NCBI GenBank assembly: GCA_905216175.1 | Contig: CAJMSV010000003.1 | Span: 1 to 55,304 of the forward strand | Direction: 5' to 3' | Length of the DNA: 55,304 nucleotides | Source of the DNA: an uncultured bacterium | GTDB taxonomy: Bacteria > Actinomycetota > Coriobacteriia > Coriobacteriales > Coriobacteriaceae | Shown: one piece after another, positions 1 to 8,518 of the stretch | Position numbering within the stretch: position 1 is the stretch's first letter | How the letters are laid out: every line of letters starts with the position of its first letter | Program-made: the position numbers and the translations under genes | The notes under the pieces: model-generated | What the model saw: the letters and a program-made list of their open reading frames with translations, nothing else | Databases searched by the model: none | What the model was told of the DNA's origin: nothing

Positions 1-1275
1 CTCAGGTTGTGGTGCTGGTGCCGGCTGTGGCGCTTGCTCAGGTGCCGGCTCTGGCGCAGGCGCAGTCGCAAGCGCTGGCGCGGGCTCAGATGCCGTGTCA
101 GACTCGGGCGCCGGCTCAGGCTCGGTCGCGGGAGCGGGTGCAGGTGCCGGCGAAGCATCCGGAGCACTGTAACCCGAAGCAGCGGACTTCTTCTCGAAGG
201 GCAATACAAAAGTCAGGACGTCGTCCTTATCCTCATCGGCCCATTCGCTTGCATAACGTGCAACCCAATAGCCAACGGCACGGTGCTTGAGCATCTTGCC
301 AAAGACCGTAAGAAATACAGTGACGAAAGCGACCAGCACCAGGAACAGCGCGAGCGTGACGCCACCGCCGGTAACAATTGCCTCAATACCCGTAGGACGA
401 TAGTAGTAGCTATACATACCGACAGAGGCAATGGCGCCAAAGACGGCCGTCAAGATCCATGTGACAACGTTGGCGACCAGGCCGGTCAAAAACTCGGGAA
501 GGAACGAAGCACAGAACAGCTTGGTCTTGTTGTGCTTAAACGCCGCCCAGACCTTATCGAGCGAAAACGCGCTCTCAACGCGCCCGGTCACCGCAAAGTG
601 CATCACGGCGATGTCGGCGAACATCTTAAAGAAGACACCCAGAATCGCCGAGGCAATTAGCGCCAGGACAAGCAGGCCGAGCGAACCGAACAGCGCAGCC
701 TCGAGCGCATAAGAGCCGTAATAAGAATACGAGCCAGCGGCGCCAATTACCACGCCCTCCACCAGCGAAAGCACTACACCGATAACGGGAATGGCAGCGA
801 TAACCTCGAGCACGACCGAGATAACGCTCGAAAAGACTCCGAGGCCAAACGACGTGGAACGCATGAGTGGACGATCCATGCCGTCATCAACCTTGAGCGA
901 CAGATCGCGACCCCACTCGATACCAAAGCCGGAACCGCACACGCTCGCAATGCAAGCTGCCAAAAAGCCGATGGCAGCCGCAATGCCGCCAATAACGGGA
1001 ATAAACAACACGAGCACCGACACAACGCAAATCAGCGCCGGCAAAAACGCGATTTGGCATACACGCTGAAGCACGCCCGGAGTCTTAGTCATATCTTGGA
1101 ACGCCTGAGCCACACAGCCCTTTGGCGCATTCGCCACGGGCGGTTGCGGAACAAACTGCTGGGGCTGAGGCTGTCCCTGGGGAGCGGGGCCAGCGGCACC
1201 GGCATTAGGAGCACCGCACGCGCCGCAGAACTTGTCGTTATCGCCCATGGGGGCGCCACACTGCGAGCAGAACAT
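1..1275 (-). CDS. Zinc-ribbon, DUF4013-like membrane protein (3' end outside window)
   Basis: Translating the minus strand from the ATG at 1275 gives an open frame to the window edge (425 codons, no stop), so the C-terminus is missing. The start has an AAGGGA ribosome site. Residues 3-20 hold two CxxC knuckles (CSQC and CGAC), a typical zinc-ribbon, followed by a Pro/Gln linker to about residue 45. The rest to about residue 350 is a multi-pass membrane region with small-residue-rich helices, reminiscent of DUF4013 proteins. The visible tail is a low-complexity Pro/Ala/Glu repeat (PAPE units). The function is not known; zinc-ribbon plus polytopic domain proteins of this kind are common and uncharacterised in Gram-positives. 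The frame assignment is firm, the family name tentative. Confidence 0.8.
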   Translation of the reverse strand, partial: MFCSQCGAPMGDNDKFCGACGAPNAGAAGPAPQGQPQPQQFVPQPPVANAPKGCVAQAFQDMTKTPGVLQRVCQIAFLPALICVVSVLVLFIPVIGGIAAAIGFLAACIASVCGSGFGIEWGRDLSLKVDDGMDRPLMRSTSFGLGVFSSVISVVLEVIAAIPVIGVVLSLVEGVVIGAAGSYSYYGSYALEAALFGSLGLLVLALIASAILGVFFKMFADIAVMHFAVTGRVESAFSLDKVWAAFKHNKTKLFCASFLPEFLTGLVANVVTWILTAVFGAIASVGMYSYYYRPTGIEAIVTGGGVTLALFLVLVAFVTVFLTVFGKMLKHRAVGYWVARYASEWADEDKDDVLTFVLPFEKKSAASGYSAPDASPAPAPAPATEPEPAPESDTASEPAPALATAPAPEPAPEQAPQPAPAPQPE

Positions 1276-1424
1276 AGAATCATCCCTTCGTATTTTGAAC
1301 GAATCACTTGGATCGCAAACGATGTCTTTAGCATCATTATTGCCCAATGTAGGGTCAAATACTCAAAGATGACCGATTTGCAAGGTACACGGCGCCAGCA
1401 GGCGGTTCGTTGAATACGTCTGTG

Positions 1425-2447
1425 CTAGTTCGTTCCGCGGAAGCCCTTGCCGACGATCTCGGAGCTGTCGACGATCGTGATAAAGGCACCTGGATCGACT
1501 TCGCGCGCATAGCGGCGCAGCTGCACGGCCTCGCGACGGCTCAGCACGCTCATGATCACCGTCACGCACTTGCCCGAGAAGGCACCGTAGCCGCGGCTGA
1601 TGGTCGCCGTGCGGTTGAGATGCTTGACGATAAACTCCTCGACCTTAAGGGGCTCGGAACAAATGACCGTGCAGACTTTGCGCAGGTGAATGCTCTCGAT
1701 GGCTTTGTCGACCACAAGCGTCTTGGCAAACAGGCCGAGCACGCAATACAGACCGACACGCGGGCCATACAAAAAGGCCGCGATGGTCACGATGCCGATA
1801 TCGACCAGCAGCAGGGCGCGACCAATCTCGAGCGTCGTGCGGCGCTTGAGGATCATGGCAAGAATGTCCGTGCCGCCCGTCGAGGCGCCAATATCAAAGA
1901 CAATAGCGCTGCCAAGCGCCGGCAGGATGACGGCAAAACACAGGTCGAGCCACATATCACCCGTCAGAGAGACATCAGTCGGAATAAAGAGCTCAAACAG
2001 CGAAACATAGGCGGACAGCGCAAACGAGGCGCAGACGCTCCACAGGATTGCCTTGCGCTCCAAAAAGATAAAGCCCAAAACGACGAGAACCGCGTTAATG
2101 ATCCACATAAAGACGCCGACGGGCAGGGTCGGGAACAGCGTGGACAGAATGACCGACACGCCCGAGGTGCCGCCAAAAGCAAAGTGATTAGGGGTTTTAA
2201 ACGCAACGATGGCAAAGGCCGTAAGAATCAGGCCCAGATTGAGCTCGGCAAAAAAGCGCGGGAAGCCCGGCTCCTGGCTGCGCTTTTGACCGGCACGCTC
2301 GCCGCGCTCGATATCGGTGCGATCAACCACGCGCTCCATCGGCACCACGGGAGGACGATGCATCTCCTCGGCAGCACGCGATGCCGCCTCTGCCGCGGCG
2401 GCCTCAATCGCCCATACCTTGCTTTCTGTTTCGCGCTCGTCAGCCAT
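1425..2447 (-). CDS. YitT family membrane protein
   Basis: A 340-residue protein with an acidic, Ala-rich cytoplasmic N-terminus (about 75 residues), then five hydrophobic segments with the YitT/DUF161 pattern (motif NHFAFGGTSGVSVILS and later DIGASTGGTDILAMIL, the GGxD-type glycine turn), and a C-terminal soluble DUF2179 domain (about 255-335, with VTVIMSVLSRRE and FITIVDSSEIVGKGF). YitT proteins are inner-membrane proteins of unsettled transport function. A second, diverged paralogue lies at 51318-52208. It stands alone, with 208 bases to the asp23 operon terminator on one side and 149 bases to the zinc-ribbon gene on the other. Family assignment is strong; substrate unknown. Confidence 0.88.
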   Translation of the reverse strand: MADERETESKVWAIEAAAAEAASRAAEEMHRPPVVPMERVVDRTDIERGERAGQKRSQEPGFPRFFAELNLGLILTAFAIVAFKTPNHFAFGGTSGVSVILSTLFPTLPVGVFMWIINAVLVVLGFIFLERKAILWSVCASFALSAYVSLFELFIPTDVSLTGDMWLDLCFAVILPALGSAIVFDIGASTGGTDILAMILKRRTTLEIGRALLLVDIGIVTIAAFLYGPRVGLYCVLGLFAKTLVVDKAIESIHLRKVCTVICSEPLKVEEFIVKHLNRTATISRGYGAFSGKCVTVIMSVLSRREAVQLRRYAREVDPGAFITIVDSSEIVGKGFRGTN

Positions 2448-2564
2448 TACGGCAACCCCTCGTTAACAATTTGGAAACAATGCGCCCATTAGGGTAACGC
2501 GGAACGCGACGATTGCAACCCCTAGTTAGACGAGCGGTATGCCTACATCGGGGGGCATACAAAT

Positions 2565-2602
2565 AACGGCCGGCCACGCTTTTGCTTGCGCGGTCGGCCG
2601 TT
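2565..2602 (-). terminator. Terminator of the amaP-DUF2273-asp23 operon
   Basis: A 15-bp inverted repeat with two mismatches (arms 2565-2579 and 2588-2602, core CGGCCG) is followed on the minus strand by a short T-rich run. It lies about 55 bases past the asp23 stop codon. Confidence 0.6.
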
Positions 2603-2657
2603 TAACGTTTTCGCAGATAAAACCTGCCAAAACAAACCTGTCCCTTTTTGGAAGGTT
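2603..2657 (+). repeat. CCTGTCCC foldback element, copy 1
   Basis: Arms AACCTGCCAAAA (2621-2632) and TTTTGGAAGGTT (2646-2657) pair 11 of 12 bases around a loop carrying CCTGTCCC; the AACGTTTT..AGATAA lead-in at 2603-2619 is shared with the copies near 7.5, 43.5 and 44.8 kb. The right arm runs into the asp23 stop codon (TAA, complement of 2656-2658). Confidence 0.8.
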
Positions 2658-3171
2658 ATTCGTGCTGGCTGGTGCGGTGCTCGTACTCCTCGGGGGTGAT
2701 GACGTCCTCGATACGCAGGTTGACACCCGCCACCTCAAGGCCGGTCATCGCGGCAAGGCGCTCAGTGACACGTGCCTTGACATCGTCGAAGATCGCGGGC
2801 GCATAGGCGCCGTACTCGATGATGACGGAGATGTTGACGACCACACGATTGTCATCGGTGACCTCGACCGTCACGCCCTTGGTCAGATTCTCGGCACCAA
2901 ACTGCTCCTGCACAAAGTGCATGAGGTTACCCTTCATGCCCAGAACGTGCGGAACCTCGCGAGTGGCCATGGCAACGATCTTCTCGATCACACCGTTGGA
3001 ATAGGTCAGCGAGTCCTCGGACTCGTCCGCCTCTTCGTCGTCCTCATCCTCATCGGACTCGACCTCGACAAGAGCCTCGTCCTCGAGCGTCACATCCTCG
3101 GCTTCGGCGACGACCGCCTCGTTCTCCTCGAGCTCGGTATCGGCCACATCGACCTTCGTATTAAAAGCCAT
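2656..3171 (-). CDS. Asp23/Gls24 family envelope stress protein
   Basis: A 171-residue acidic protein. Residues 1-60 are a very acidic low-complexity leader (runs of Glu/Asp); residues 60-160 match the Asp23 domain (LTYSNGVIEKIVAMATREV, then VTVEVTDDNRVVVNISVIIEYG and a final IEDVITPEEYE). Asp23 proteins are cytosolic and, in Staphylococcus, tethered to the membrane by AmaP, forming envelope-associated assemblies. The gene is the last of a three-gene unit, amaP-DUF2273-asp23, so its partner set is complete here. The acidic leader is longer than in Firmicute Asp23. A foldback repeat abuts its stop codon. Confidence 0.9.
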   Translation of the reverse strand: MAFNTKVDVADTELEENEAVVAEAEDVTLEDEALVEVESDEDEDDEEADESEDSLTYSNGVIEKIVAMATREVPHVLGMKGNLMHFVQEQFGAENLTKGVTVEVTDDNRVVVNISVIIEYGAYAPAIFDDVKARVTERLAAMTGLEVAGVNLRIEDVITPEEYEHRTSQHE

Positions 3172-3215
3172 GGTTCCTCCTTATGCCTGCCGCGGATGCG
3201 ACAGTCGAATACATA

Positions 3216-3593
3216 TTAGCGGCCACTAAACAGACGGCCGAAGAAGTTGACGATCCCGTTCTCGCCGTCGCGAATCTGGCCGATCACAGCGCCGATCAGC
3301 ACGAAGAATGCAATGACAAGCGTATCCCACAGGCCGAGCGTGAGCACCAACACGGCGAGGATAAAGCCAGCGACGGCGCCGAGCGTGGTGTTGGGATGAC
3401 GCACAGCATAGCTCCAGATGGCAGCGCCCGTACCCTTGATGAGACCCATAGCCTCGTCAAAATCCGCGGCTGCCGCATCTTGCAACTCGGTTGCCTCTGC
3501 TTTGGAATCAACAGGTTCGCTCGCCGGTGTGGCGCTCTGGTCAATCGTCAGGCGCGGCGTACGAGCAGTCTTATCTTGATTGGTATCACTCAC
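3216..3593 (-). CDS. DUF2273-type small membrane protein
   Basis: A 125-residue protein read from the GTG at 3593. This start has a GGAGG site seven bases upstream and makes an 8-base overlap with the stop of amaP, which argues for translational coupling; an ATG further upstream (3806) would run deep into amaP and is unlikely. The first 50 residues are polar; two hydrophobic helices follow (about 66-90 and 90-108, with TLGAVAGFILAVLVLTLG and LVIAFFVLIGAVIGQI), matching the DUF2273 hairpin normally encoded beside asp23 and amaP. Probable role: membrane partner of the Asp23 layer (inferred from context). Confidence 0.82.
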   Translation of the reverse strand: MSDTNQDKTARTPRLTIDQSATPASEPVDSKAEATELQDAAAADFDEAMGLIKGTGAAIWSYAVRHPNTTLGAVAGFILAVLVLTLGLWDTLVIAFFVLIGAVIGQIRDGENGIVNFFGRLFSGR

Positions 3594-4131
3594 CGGAAAC
3601 CTCCACGGTCTGGACGGTAGTCTTGGACGGCAAAAAACGGACGCGCGTAGTCGTACCCGGCGTGCCGAGCATGGTGTCGCAAGCTTCCTCGATGCGCTGT
3701 TGCATCGCGGTAGCCAGAGATGCCACGTCCTTATCGTCAAGCGCGATAGCCTCGACCTTAAATCGGACGTGCGATTCGTCGGAGCCCTGCACGTGCGCCT
3801 CGACATGCTCGATCATCACGCGATCGTCGCGCTCGGCAGCAGCCCTGGCGCACGAAGAAAGCGCCGCGAGCGTGACCTCGATATTGCGCTCCCCCGCCGG
3901 ATGCACGCAGGACGGCTCGCGACGAGCAAACATCAGGCGGAAGAAGCTTACCAGCACGCCAATCGCCACAACTCCGCCGCATGCCGTCACGACAATGCGC
4001 GGCATGGGGTCGCGCATCAGCAGCATAAAGCGATACGTATACGGCCCCCAAAACTGGCAGACAAGCGTACCCAGCGCCACGATGGCGGCGGCAAGATACA
4101 CAATCGCTAGGGCTCGTTTGAGTACGCGCAC
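3586..4131 (-). CDS. amaP: AmaP-like membrane anchor of Asp23
   Basis: A 181-residue protein with two N-terminal transmembrane helices (about 8-27 and 47-65) and a soluble C-terminal Asp23-like domain, the architecture of alkaline shock response membrane anchor protein AmaP. It opens the operon amaP-DUF2273-asp23 and overlaps the next gene by 8 bases. In Staphylococcus, AmaP places Asp23 at the membrane; the same role is inferred here. Sequence similarity is recognised from architecture and synteny rather than a signature motif, so the symbol is given with moderate certainty. Confidence 0.78.
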   Translation of the reverse strand: MRVLKRALAIVYLAAAIVALGTLVCQFWGPYTYRFMLLMRDPMPRIVVTACGGVVAIGVLVSFFRLMFARREPSCVHPAGERNIEVTLAALSSCARAAAERDDRVMIEHVEAHVQGSDESHVRFKVEAIALDDKDVASLATAMQQRIEEACDTMLGTPGTTTRVRFLPSKTTVQTVEVSGE

Positions 4132-4190
4132 GTGGCGCTCCCTTCAAATCTCGGCTCTCGAAATGCAAAACGGTTCGCATCATTATAAAA

Positions 4191-4228
4191 GAGCCGGGTC
4201 CGGTGCCATACGCACGCGGATCCGGCTC
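4191..4228 (-). terminator. Terminator downstream of the YebC gene
   Basis: Arms GAGCCGGGTCCG (4191-4202) and CGGATCCGGCTC (4217-4228) pair with one mismatch; on the minus strand the stem is followed by TTTTATAAT. It separates yebC from the amaP operon; the TATAAT inside the tail could double as the -10 box of amaP. Confidence 0.72.
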
Positions 4229-4297
4229 ATCTATTCCACGAGGCTTGCATGCTCGCTTCATTATGCCCAGATATGCACGGCTTAACCCGTGCGGGCG

Positions 4298-5104
4298 CTA
4301 CTCCTCCTCGAGGGCAGCGATGACCTCGTCGGTCATGTCCATGGTGCTGTAAACATCCTGGACGTCGTCGAGCTCCTCAAGACGGTCGATGAGGCGCTGA
4401 ACCTTCTTGGCGTCGGCGCCGGAGACCTCGGTCGGGGTGGTCGGGACCATGGTGGTCTCGGAGCCCTTGACCTGGACGCCCTGCTCCTCGAGCGCCTTGG
4501 AGACAGCCATGACCTCGTTGGCAGTAGTCCAGACGATCCACTCCTCGCCGGCGTCCTCGTAGTCCTCGCCACCGGCCTCGGCGATGGCCATCATGAACTC
4601 ATCCTCGTCACCGGCAGCACCGTTGGCGATCATGGTCTCCTTCTTGGCGTTCTCGTCCAGGATCTCCTTGGCGACGACAATCTGGCCCTTGCGCTCAAAC
4701 TGGAAGGCGACGGAGCCGGAGGTGCCCAGGTTGCCACCAGCGTGGGAGAAGGCGGAACGGACATCAGCGGCGGTGCGGTTGCGATTGTCGGTCAGGCAGT
4801 CGACGTAGACGGCGACACCGGCGGGACCGTAGCCCTCGTACACGATGTTCTCGTAGACGGCGGCGTCAGCGCCCGAACCAAAAGCCTTGTCGATAGCGGA
4901 CTTGATCTTGTCCTTAGGCATGGACTGAGCCTTGGCCTTAGCAACGGCAGCGGCGAGGCTGGCGTTGTTCTCGGGCAGCGGGTCACCGCCGAGACGGGCA
5001 GCAACGGTGATGTTGCGGCTGAGCTTGGAGAAGAGGGCGGAACGCTTGGCGTCCTGCGCGCCCTTACGATGCTTGGTTGTGGCCCACTTAGAGTGTCCGG
5101 ACAT
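4298..5104 (-). CDS. YebC/PmpR family transcription/translation regulator
   Basis: A 268-residue protein opening with the family hallmark (MSGHSKWATTKHRKGAQDAK), and containing the other conserved blocks (YEGYGPAGVAVYVDCLTDN, NRTAADVRSAFSHAGGNLG, GSVAFQFERKG). YebC proteins are cytosolic; some bind DNA and others have recently been tied to ribosome stalling relief. The usual length is about 240-250 residues; the extra length is an acidic segment around residues 175-195 and an acidic tail. The gene is monocistronic, with its own terminator. Family assignment is secure; the molecular role of this paralogue cannot be decided from sequence. Confidence 0.93.
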   Translation of the reverse strand: MSGHSKWATTKHRKGAQDAKRSALFSKLSRNITVAARLGGDPLPENNASLAAAVAKAKAQSMPKDKIKSAIDKAFGSGADAAVYENIVYEGYGPAGVAVYVDCLTDNRNRTAADVRSAFSHAGGNLGTSGSVAFQFERKGQIVVAKEILDENAKKETMIANGAAGDEDEFMMAIAEAGGEDYEDAGEEWIVWTTANEVMAVSKALEEQGVQVKGSETTMVPTTPTEVSGADAKKVQRLIDRLEELDDVQDVYSTMDMTDEVIAALEEE

Positions 5105-5234
5105 ACGTGTCTCCTATCGGTTTCGACCTAAAGCCCAGCGCAGATGCTCGGGCAATATAAACAAACGTCGTTATGATATACCTACTGGCCTGCGAGATAA
5201 ACCCCAAAATGAAGGCGTCGTGATGATGACCCCT

Positions 5235-5268
5235 TTGGTGCAAAGAAACCTGACCCCCAATGCACCAA
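5235..5268. repeat. Foldback element at a gene end (variant with GGGGGTCAGG loop)
   Basis: Arms TTGGTGCA (5235-5242) and TGCACCAA (5261-5268) are perfect; the loop reads AAACCTGACCCCC on the plus strand. It ends two bases before the stop codon of the 727-residue membrane protein. A related fragment (GGGGTCAGGTT) occurs at 44836-44846. Confidence 0.65.
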
Positions 5269-5269
5269 G

Positions 5270-7453
5270 TTAGAACCAGAGGAAGTCGCTGCGGGTGACG
5301 GTGGCGCCGATGGCGAAGGGCATGCAGGCGATGACCGGATACAGGTAGCGCATGTAGGTCGATCCGTTACACGGACCAATCAGGCACACGGCAAGCACGC
5401 CCAACAGCGGCACCCAGATCGCCAGCGCACGCCATGAATGACGACGCAGCAGGTAGACCACCACGGCGATCATGATCCACACATAGGTGGCCGAGCTCAT
5501 GGTGAGCGAGATAAACGGGATGCGTTGTACTGCCACGCGATACAGGTTGATCAGGTGGTCGCACCAGCGCACAACCTTGCTATCGACCGGATGGAAGTCG
5601 AAGTACTTGAGATTATCGGGACGCGCCATGATCTCGTCACTACGCGCCGTGCTGTAGACCCAGGCATCACGCGCGCTCGGATAAAAATAACCATAGTAGT
5701 TATTGATAAGCGCCGAAATATAGCACTCGGGATCCTTCTTAAACATCTGAGCCCATACCTCAAAATAGGCATCGATGTCCTCCTGCGAGGCATACTCGTT
5801 AAAGCAGTTCTTGACGGCATCGGACTTGTCGGGGTTGTAGCGGCGGCCCAGGTTCTCGTACTTGAGCACACGGTCGATCACGGCACGCTCTTCGTCGGTC
5901 ACCAAGCCGTCGCAAGGAGCCTCCACGATGGTGCCGTCTTCCTTAACCGTGGGGTTGACGCCCGAGTTGAGGCCGTCGTGCTTTTGGACGAAACGAGCCG
6001 TCTGCTGGAACGGAATCGAGAGGATTTCGCGCTTGGAACCAGGCGTGATATCGTGCGCCGGCATAAAGACCTTGGTGAAGTACATATTAGAGGCAAGGCA
6101 GAGCGCGAGCACCGCGAGGACACCGACCCAGCGGAAACGCGGGATGGCGCCTGACGGCGCAGCACCAGCCTGCTTGGCTGCACGACGAGCCACATGCACG
6201 TCCCATACGCAAAACGCCGCCGCGATTACGCATGCCGCCAGGGGAAACACCAGGCCGCCGTTGCGCAGAAACGTAGAACCCATGGCGCCCAGAGCGAGCA
6301 GCAGCCAGTCGTGGCGCGCAAAGAGCACGGGGGCTTTCTCGCCCGCTCGCTCAACATTGGCATCACGACGGGGCAAGCCACATGCCACGAGCTTGACGGT
6401 CTGTACCAGCAGCACCAAGAACGCGTCGGCAAAGAGCACGTCTTTGGTGAGCAACGCCGCGTAGTTAGAGAACATCGGCATAAACGCAAAGAACAGCAGG
6501 ATCGTACCGCGAACCGGCAGGCTCACGCCCAGTTTGCGCAGCGACGAAATGGAATAGGCCATGCAGGCAGCCGTGATGACAAATTGAGCGCAGGTGTAGA
6601 TGGCAAGGCCCGCGTTAGCGCTGTTGAACAGCGAAAGCCCCAGCTGAACGCACGAGCCGATAATGGCCGTGTGCACTACGGGATGATGCCCGTTGAGCAG
6701 CACGTTGGGGTTGAGTAAGCGCAGGTAGTCACTCGTGCCGTTGGGATAGTTGAACCACTGGCGAATCTGCGCGCCCGTATCTCCCATAAAAAGGCCGGGC
6801 AGCGAAGCGATGAGCGTGGGCGCCCAGGCGATCATAAGCACCAGGAAGGGCCCGGCAAAGGGATGGACCGAGAGCACGGCGTGAGCCACACGCCATATGC
6901 GGCCAAAGTGCGCCTCGGAAAACGGAATGCGCCGAGAGCTCAGCCAATCCAGGCACTCAAAAGCCAGATAGAAGGCCACGATCGCCAGAAGCATCCAGCC
7001 CGCGCCGCCAATCCAGGCGCTGATGATGCGAGCTTTGTCGCCAAGGACAATCTCGGCCGAGTCGGTGAGGTCGTAGCTGCGGCCGAACACCATGCAGATG
7101 GCGAAGAACAGCGACGGCAGAATGATCGATGGACGCCAGGTGTCGCCACGGCCAAAGAACACGTAGCGAAACGGCAAGGTGAGCAGGCAGGCAAGTGCAA
7201 GCAGCATGACCGCGTCGGTATGGCCGGCAAACGAGAGGAGCACCTCGTAGCACACGTACAGCATGCCCGAGGCTTTGGGGTCAATCGCCAAGACTGCGTT
7301 GCTCGACACCGGGGCGGGATCGATGGAAAACGCCGTGGTCGCCAACAGCGCGAGCAAAAATGCGATGAGCGTCTGCTTGGCGGGGTAGCGCTTAAACCAG
7401 ACGATGCGGGCAGCGTCGCGCGCAGCCGTTGTGGAGAGATCGGAATCCTTCAC
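5270..7453 (-). CDS. Large polytopic membrane protein, DUF6020/GT-C-like
   Basis: A 727-residue protein with about twelve hydrophobic segments spread over residues 25-470 and 645-720 and one long soluble stretch (about 480-640, probably outside the cell). The first loop after the early helices carries FMGDTGAQIRQWF and NVLLNGHHPVVHTAIIG; an acidic residue followed by an amide in such a loop, plus this topology, is reminiscent of GT-C fold glycosyltransferases using polyprenyl-phosphate donors, and I associate the protein with the DUF6020 group seen in Actinobacteria. That is an inference; no catalytic assignment can be proved here. Two foldback repeats occupy the 134-base gap upstream and another touches its stop codon. 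Confidence 0.72.
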   Translation of the reverse strand: MKDSDLSTTAARDAARIVWFKRYPAKQTLIAFLLALLATTAFSIDPAPVSSNAVLAIDPKASGMLYVCYEVLLSFAGHTDAVMLLALACLLTLPFRYVFFGRGDTWRPSIILPSLFFAICMVFGRSYDLTDSAEIVLGDKARIISAWIGGAGWMLLAIVAFYLAFECLDWLSSRRIPFSEAHFGRIWRVAHAVLSVHPFAGPFLVLMIAWAPTLIASLPGLFMGDTGAQIRQWFNYPNGTSDYLRLLNPNVLLNGHHPVVHTAIIGSCVQLGLSLFNSANAGLAIYTCAQFVITAACMAYSISSLRKLGVSLPVRGTILLFFAFMPMFSNYAALLTKDVLFADAFLVLLVQTVKLVACGLPRRDANVERAGEKAPVLFARHDWLLLALGAMGSTFLRNGGLVFPLAACVIAAAFCVWDVHVARRAAKQAGAAPSGAIPRFRWVGVLAVLALCLASNMYFTKVFMPAHDITPGSKREILSIPFQQTARFVQKHDGLNSGVNPTVKEDGTIVEAPCDGLVTDEERAVIDRVLKYENLGRRYNPDKSDAVKNCFNEYASQEDIDAYFEVWAQMFKKDPECYISALINNYYGYFYPSARDAWVYSTARSDEIMARPDNLKYFDFHPVDSKVVRWCDHLINLYRVAVQRIPFISLTMSSATYVWIMIAVVVYLLRRHSWRALAIWVPLLGVLAVCLIGPCNGSTYMRYLYPVIACMPFAIGATVTRSDFLWF

Positions 7454-7474
7454 AGTCCAAAGAGCCTTTCTAGA

Positions 7475-7529
7475 AACCTGCCAAAAAGGGACAGGTTTAT
7501 TTTGGCAGGTTTTATCTGGGAAACGTTAC
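7475..7529 (-). repeat. CCTGTCCC foldback element, copy 2
   Basis: Arms AACCTGCCAAAA (7475-7486) and TTTTGGCAGGTT (7500-7511) are perfect 12-mers; the lead-in AGATAA/AACGTTT lies at 7512-7529, read on the minus strand. It sits 21 bases upstream of the ATG at 7453, so it would lie in that gene's leader or promoter. Confidence 0.82.
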
Positions 7530-7552
7530 TGTTCTGTCATCGTTGCCCAGCA

Positions 7553-7589
7553 AACCACCACAAAGGTGCCTGTTCACTTTTTGGTGGTT
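7553..7589 (+). repeat. CCTGTTCAC foldback element (AACCACCA arms), copy a
   Basis: Arms AACCACCA (7553-7560) and TGGTGGTT (7582-7589) are perfect; the loop AAGGTGCCTGTTCAC resembles the one at 33563-33598. The right arm overlaps the lgt stop codon (TAA, complement of 7588-7590). Confidence 0.78.
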
Positions 7590-8409
7590 AAGCGTCGAGG
7601 TAGATGCGCTGGGGCTGGTTGCGGCGACGAGCAAAGATGATGAGCGCCAGGCCCGCAATCACGAGTGGCAGACTCAACAGCTGACCCATGGTGATGACGC
7701 CGCCCAGCAGATAGCCCAGCTGCGCATCGGGCACGCGCACAAACTCAATGAGGAAGCGGACGATGCCGTAACCCATCACAAACACGCCCATAAACGTGCC
7801 CTGGGGCAGCAGCGGCTTTTTGCGGCTGAGCACCTGCAGAATGCAAAAGAGCACAATACCCTCGAGGAATGCCTCGTAGAGCTGGGAGGGATGGCGCGGC
7901 ATATCGCCCGCGGTGCCGCCAAAGATCACGCCCCAGGGCAGATCGGTCGGCTTGCCCCACAGCTCGCCGTTGACAAAGTTGGCGCAGCGTCCCAGACATA
8001 AGGCCAGCGGAGCACCGATAACGGCAAGGTCGGCGATGGTCCAGGCGTCGAGCTTGTACATGCGGCACACGAGCACGCCGCCGATGATGCCGCCCACCAG
8101 GCCGCCATGGAAGCTCATGCCGCCCTCGTTGGTAGCAAAGATCTCGAGCGGGTGCGCCCAGTAGTAGCCATCACCGTAAAAGACGACGTAGAACAGGCGC
8201 GCACCGATAATGAGGCCAAAGACCACGCCGCCCACGACACTCGTCCGGTCGTCAATCGTGATGTTAAAGCCCCAGCGACGCTGCGTGCGGTACATGACGA
8301 CCGCCGTGAGCAGGGCGCCGACCACGTAGGCCAGGCCGTACCAGTAGATGGTGATGGGGCCCGCCGAGATCGCGACAGAATCAAGCATATGGTAGAAGTC
8401 GTTGAGCAT
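7588..8409 (-). CDS. lgt: Prolipoprotein diacylglyceryl transferase
   Basis: A 273-residue integral membrane enzyme that transfers diacylglycerol from phosphatidylglycerol to the lipobox cysteine of prolipoproteins, the first step of lipoprotein maturation. It carries the Lgt signature GRCANFVNGELWG (about 134-146) and the HGGLVGGIIGG segment (about 99-109), and has about seven membrane helices. The start at 8409 is chosen because AGGAGG lies six bases upstream; an in-frame ATG at 8469 would lack a site and run through the preceding terminator. A substrate in this window is the binding-protein lipoprotein at 33714. The stop codon is overlapped by a foldback repeat. Confidence 0.95.
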   Translation of the reverse strand: MLNDFYHMLDSVAISAGPITIYWYGLAYVVGALLTAVVMYRTQRRWGFNITIDDRTSVVGGVVFGLIIGARLFYVVFYGDGYYWAHPLEIFATNEGGMSFHGGLVGGIIGGVLVCRMYKLDAWTIADLAVIGAPLALCLGRCANFVNGELWGKPTDLPWGVIFGGTAGDMPRHPSQLYEAFLEGIVLFCILQVLSRKKPLLPQGTFMGVFVMGYGIVRFLIEFVRVPDAQLGYLLGGVITMGQLLSLPLVIAGLALIIFARRRNQPQRIYLDA

Positions 8410-8433
8410 GTCGACCCTCCTACTCCCTACATA

Positions 8434-8474
8434 CAAATGCGGCCGCGGGCCTTGCGCTCGCAGCCGCATATTTG
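8434..8474 (-). terminator. Hairpin after the NifU-like gene
   Basis: Arms CAAATGCGGC (8434-8443) and GCCGCATATTTG (8463-8474) form an imperfect stem between the nifU-like stop codon and lgt. There is no long T-run, so termination is probable rather than certain. Confidence 0.45.
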
Positions 8475-8518
8475 GGCGTAACGTCTATGCGGAGTATGCC
8501 GTCCGCAGCTTTCGCATC

